A DNA stretch of 64,000 nt from Oscillospiraceae bacterium (GTDB lineage Bacteria; Bacillota; Clostridia; Oscillospirales; Oscillospiraceae). The notes beneath the pieces were generated by a model. That model did not search any database. It worked only from the letters and a program-made list of their open reading frames with translations, and was not told where the DNA came from. Of the stretch, positions 61,833 through 64,000 are shown one piece after another. Made by a program: the position numbers and the translations under genes. The DNA lies in the NCBI GenBank assembly GCA_009777775.1, contig WRLE01000006.1:62001-126000 (forward strand). Reading direction: 5' to 3'. The first letter of the stretch is position 1; each line of letters opens with the position of its first letter.

Positions 61833-62147
61833 TTGTCAGATACAAAAACTGCTATACATGATTATCTGTGTGAACTTCGCGATGCAGATAAAAGCTATAT
61901 ACCAGGGCCAAATGAAGTAGGACGAAAATATCAAATGTTGTTTAACGGCAAAACTCGTAATATCGTGTATTCTCACGAAATTTATTATTCCATGAAAAAC
62001 AGGCTTGACTTCGACTGTGAGTATTCCGATTTCTACGAACTTGCTAAAATATGCTGTGATGAATTAGGAATGGTTTATGATGATACTACCCAGCATTACA
62101 ATGTTCTTGACCTAAGCTTTGCTTCTTTTGAAATTACTCTTCATTAA
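61833..62147 (+). CDS. Plus-strand early protein, unknown
   Basis: TTG 61833 with AAAGGGGTG seven bases upstream; 104 residues (an ATG at 61785 is less likely). IHDYLCELRDADKSYIPGPN, VGRKYQMLFNGKTRNIVYSH and a Glu/Asp-rich C-terminus. No family known. It overlaps the 62134 minus gene by 14 bp and lies between the two repeat terminators. Confidence 0.62.
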   Translation: MSDTKTAIHDYLCELRDADKSYIPGPNEVGRKYQMLFNGKTRNIVYSHEIYYSMKNRLDFDCEYSDFYELAKICCDELGMVYDDTTQHYNVLDLSFASFEITLH

Positions 62148-62316
62148 CATTAGACACTCTTGCTCTGAAGTCAAAGCCCTCGATAGCTGGTAAACCGCGA
62201 TGCACACGAGCTTCGTTGGTAGTTATCTTTCCGGTTTTTAAGTCTTTCTCCATTTCTTCCATGCATTCGGTGATAGGTTTCCCACAGTAAGGGCAAATCG
62301 TGTCTTCATCTTCCAT
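62134..62316 (-). CDS. Small zinc-binding early protein
   Basis: 60 residues from ATG 62316, same ribosome-site repeat as the 61732 gene. CPYCGKPITEC suggests a zinc site; the rest is helical (EKDLKTGKITTNEARVHRGL). Confidence 0.62.
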   Translation of the reverse strand: MEDEDTICPYCGKPITECMEEMEKDLKTGKITTNEARVHRGLPAIEGFDFRARVSNVNEE

Positions 62317-62363
62317 CGTTTTTCTCCTTTCCACCCGCTGTTTTTTTCAGTGGCGGGTTTTTT
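62314..62363 (+). repeat. 49-50-bp repeat (copy 2), with plus-strand terminator
   Basis: Partner of 61730-61779. It ends in GGCGGGTTTTTT on the plus strand. The region 62364-62484 is T-rich and holds no other gene. Confidence 0.82.
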
Positions 62364-62484
62364 CTTGTTTTCCAACCTTTGATTGTGAGTTCTGGTTTCG
62401 CTTTTCGCCCTTTTCGTTGTTTTCGTTGCCGTTTTCTACGCTTTGGGGCTTCGATACGTTTATAGACAGGAGCGAGGAAGCAAG

Positions 62485-62916
62485 CTAGAATGGCATCGGT
62501 GGGTCTGGCGGGTCAGATTCGCCCCAGTGTTCCATCCGCTCATAGTGGAGTTCCTCCATTATGCCGATGAGCGTACTGTAACACCGCTCAACGTATGCCA
62601 GACCTATTTCCACTATTTCGCTCGCCTTTTCAGCGTCGAATTGCTTACTGAGACCGCTCGCACTGATGGGCTCCGTGACAAAAACGTCCCAGACAAACCA
62701 CGCCAAGCCAGAGCGTAGCCCGGCAATCAACGAGTCCGGCTTTGCCGTTCCCACCTTGACGCGGATGAAGCCGTCCCTCATGTCCAGCACCTCGCGGTAA
62801 AACTGCCTGTACTCCAGCTGGGTTTCTGCCCCGCAATATGAGCAACGTATAGCCTCGCTGTTGAGGATGATGCTGCCGCAAAAACGGCATTCCTTCTCAT
62901 TGTTTCTTGTATCCAT
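62485..62916 (-). CDS. Double zinc-ribbon protein
   Basis: 143 residues, CGGAGGAAAC site. CRFCGSIILN and CSYCGAETQ form two CxxC pairs. The rest is mostly helical with DPPDPPMPF at the end. Function unknown; several early genes share this zinc theme. Confidence 0.66.
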   Translation of the reverse strand: MDTRNNEKECRFCGSIILNSEAIRCSYCGAETQLEYRQFYREVLDMRDGFIRVKVGTAKPDSLIAGLRSGLAWFVWDVFVTEPISASGLSKQFDAEKASEIVEIGLAYVERCYSTLIGIMEELHYERMEHWGESDPPDPPMPF

Positions 62917-63004
62917 TGTTTCCTCCGTTTCTAAAAGCTAATTATGTTGTTTAATTTAGCCTATTTGTTAGTGTTGAGTATTATTCATCTTCTAATGCTT
63001 AGAT

Positions 63005-63235
63005 TCATATCAAGGCACCCGCAGTATCCTTGTTGGACACTTCGTTGTTAAAAAAAATATCTTCAATACGTAGATTATAATGATCAGCTATAGCTTTCGC
63101 TTCCAATAAGGTAAAAGGTACATTTCCTGTTTCTTTTTTGTGATAAGCTCCTCGCGTCTTAAATCCAAGTATAGCGGAGAGATCCTCACAGGTTTCTCTT
63201 TTGGATGTACGAATTTCTTTCAATTTTGAATACAT
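63005..63235 (-). CDS. XRE-family regulator (Cro-like)
   Basis: 76 residues, GAGGTGATATT site. A helix-turn-helix of XRE type (LKEIRTSKRETCEDLSAILG) and FTLLEAKAIADHYNLRIEDI. First gene of the leftward early operon and divergent from the repressor; Cro-like by position. Confidence 0.83.
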   Translation of the reverse strand: MYSKLKEIRTSKRETCEDLSAILGFKTRGAYHKKETGNVPFTLLEAKAIADHYNLRIEDIFFNNEVSNKDTAGALI

Positions 63236-63254
63236 AATATCACCTCGTTTCCAT

Positions 63255-63345
63255 TTAAGACACTCTTAACTTAACACAATTATAGTTTCTTGTCAATACA
63301 CTTTTTTGTGAACATTTTGTGAACTTGTGTCTGTTTTAGACACTT
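63255..63345. promoter_or_regulatory. Divergent control region with operator-like repeats
   Basis: GTGTCTGTTTTAGACAC (63328-63344) is a 6-bp-arm palindrome; TTAAGACAC (63256-63264) repeats the half-site near the -10 of the Cro-like gene. TTTTGTGAAC occurs twice in tandem around 63305-63323. These are likely binding sites for the two XRE regulators. Confidence 0.68.
63268..63296 (-). promoter_or_regulatory. Promoter of the Cro-like gene
   Basis: TTGACA (63296-63291), 17-bp spacer, TAAGTT (63273-63268). It drives the early leftward cluster. Confidence 0.72.
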
Positions 63346-63372
63346 GCCTTGTGTTTCCATTCAGGATACAGT
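63344..63372 (+). promoter_or_regulatory. Promoter of the cI-like repressor
   Basis: TTGCCT (63344-63349), 17-bp spacer, TACAGT (63367-63372). RNA would start only a few bases before the ATG at 63382, so the message may be nearly leaderless. Confidence 0.62.
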
Positions 63373-63381
63373 AAAATATAT

Positions 63382-63762
63382 ATGGTGAACTCGATGAACA
63401 ACATTAGAAATGCAAGAAAATCGAAAGGTTTAACAGGTGAGCAACTTGGCTCATTGGTTGGTGTTCAAAAATCAGCTATTTCAAAATATGAGCGCGACGA
63501 AATACAACCGAGTAAGGATGTTTTACTAGCAATGGCTAACGTTTTATCAGTCACCACCGACTATTTACTTGGTCGTACAAACAATCCCACTCAAACAGAA
63601 ACAGAAAAAACCGCCACCGATGATGGTGACGGTCTGACTGACGCTCAACGTGAGCTTATAGATAAAGTAATGAAAATGGATGACCACGCAGACATACGCG
63701 CTCTGCTAATAGCTGCCGAAGCCATAATAGCAAGGCGAGACGATGACAATTCACAACAATAA
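63382..63762 (+). CDS. XRE-family repressor (cI-like)
   Basis: 126 residues from ATG 63382, or 122 from ATG 63394, which has GGTGA in front. HTH NIRNARKSKGLTGEQLGSLV, KSAISKYERDEIQPSKDVLL and TTDYLLGRT. A helical C-terminal region (AQRELIDKVMKMDDHADIRA) probably dimerises; there is no LexA-type protease domain. Keeps the prophage silent. Confidence 0.86.
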   Translation: MVNSMNNIRNARKSKGLTGEQLGSLVGVQKSAISKYERDEIQPSKDVLLAMANVLSVTTDYLLGRTNNPTQTETEKTATDDGDGLTDAQRELIDKVMKMDDHADIRALLIAAEAIIARRDDDNSQQ

Positions 63763-63897
63763 TCATTGATTCTCTGACTCATTGCTCATATTTTGCTTGT
63801 GCCTAGCAAGCTCTGTTATTTCCATTTCGTTCATTGTGCGAATAATTGCAATCAAATCTGCACGGTCTTCCTCAATCGAGGATACAGTTTCTACCAC
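63763..63897 (-). CDS. Short helical protein, convergent with the repressor
   Basis: 44 residues, GTG 63897 after GGGAGGG; ends directly beside the repressor stop. VETVSSIEEDRADLIAIIRT, helical. May be a small regulator; evidence is only the ribosome site and lack of stops. Confidence 0.42.
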   Translation of the reverse strand: MVETVSSIEEDRADLIAIIRTMNEMEITELARHKQNMSNESENQ

Positions 63898-63921
63898 CCC
63901 TTTACCCTCCCAGTTGAATAT

Positions 63922-64000
63922 TCCATAAACTATTATCGTTTTTTTTCGCCTTTACATTACGTTTTTCGTATTTTTATTACTCTCCATAAACTATTATCGT
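63922..64000. repeat. 18-bp direct repeat TCCATAAACTATTATCGT
   Basis: Occurs at 63922-63939 and 63983-64000, 61 bp apart, in an AT-rich stretch with no gene. The second copy ends at the window edge. Could be an operator, an arm-type integrase site or the start of a longer array. Confidence 0.7.

Larger units (their letters stand above)
31121..64000. mobile_element. Contractile-tail (PBSX/Mu-like baseplate) prophage, right end off window
   Basis: The left end is the tRNA-Met fragment. Lysis, tail, head, packaging, replication-like and immunity modules follow in order, nearly all on the minus strand. Sheath, tube, DUF2001, LysM hub, DUF2577, DUF2634, baseplate J and DUF2313 proteins mark a PBSX/skin-type myovirus with an HK97-fold head. 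Structural genes look intact. No integrase, helicase, primase or recombinase is seen up to base 64000. Confidence 0.92.

Overview
The window reads as Bacillota (Clostridia-like) DNA. Shine-Dalgarno sites are strong and mostly AGGAGG-like, there is a dockerin module, a MinD-MgsA neighbourhood, an HK97/PBSX-type contractile-tail prophage and several small clostridial toxin-antitoxin modules. No 16S or species marker is present, so the genus cannot be given. The left half is chromosome; from about 31.1 kb to the right edge is a prophage whose right end lies outside the window.

1-11.4 kb (minus strand): two large secreted proteins. The first (1-9300, still open at the window edge) joins a signal peptide, a complete subtilisin-type protease, about 17 kelch repeats and a long RHS/YD-repeat shell. 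The second carries RCC1 repeats, a carboxypeptidase-regulatory-like domain, a dockerin pair, a Big-like domain and a cohesin-like C-terminus.

11.4-13 kb: a DinJ-like antitoxin with a PIN toxin, lying between two direct repeats of about 250 bp. Each repeat contains a roughly 150-bp MITE with GTTACTGGTCAC-type ends; a third copy lies near 26.8 kb. 13-28.5 kb is housekeeping: a protein O-mannosyltransferase-like enzyme, a small exporter, hisS, a methylglyoxal-synthase-like protein lacking most catalytic residues, a MinD-like ATPase, a beta-CASP RNase, dnaE, cysteine synthase, an ABC exporter, pyrE and an MBL hydrolase.

28.6-31.0 kb is a toxin-antitoxin island: hicA (57 aa), hicB, a second hicB whose 3' end is replaced by phage-like sequence, and a Panacea-domain antitoxin followed by a two-helix membrane protein (PanAT-like).

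31.1-64 kb is the prophage. Its left junction is a 48-nt 3' half of a tRNA-Met(CAU). Reading leftward from the right edge it holds: a divergent XRE repressor pair with operators; a dense early region of small zinc-ribbon proteins, a ParB-like protein, a SleB-type hydrolase and a HUH Rep-like protein; HNH, TerS, TerL; a portal protein fused to a PBECR-type nuclease domain and followed by a pseudoknot-like RNA; protease, capsid and connectors; sheath, tube, frameshifted chaperone and tape measure; a PBSX-type baseplate; a tail fibre; three paralogous small tail proteins with two poly-G leader cistrons between them; a type I toxin with antisense RNA; and holins with a CHAP endolysin. No integrase, helicase or primase is visible, so at least the integrase should lie to the right.

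The most unusual items are the poly-G leader cistrons coupled to paralogous tail proteins, the portal-toxin fusion with its neighbouring pseudoknot, the duplicated convergent gene-pair cassette at 61.2-62.4 kb, the protease-kelch-RHS giant and the catalytically degenerate MgsA homologue.
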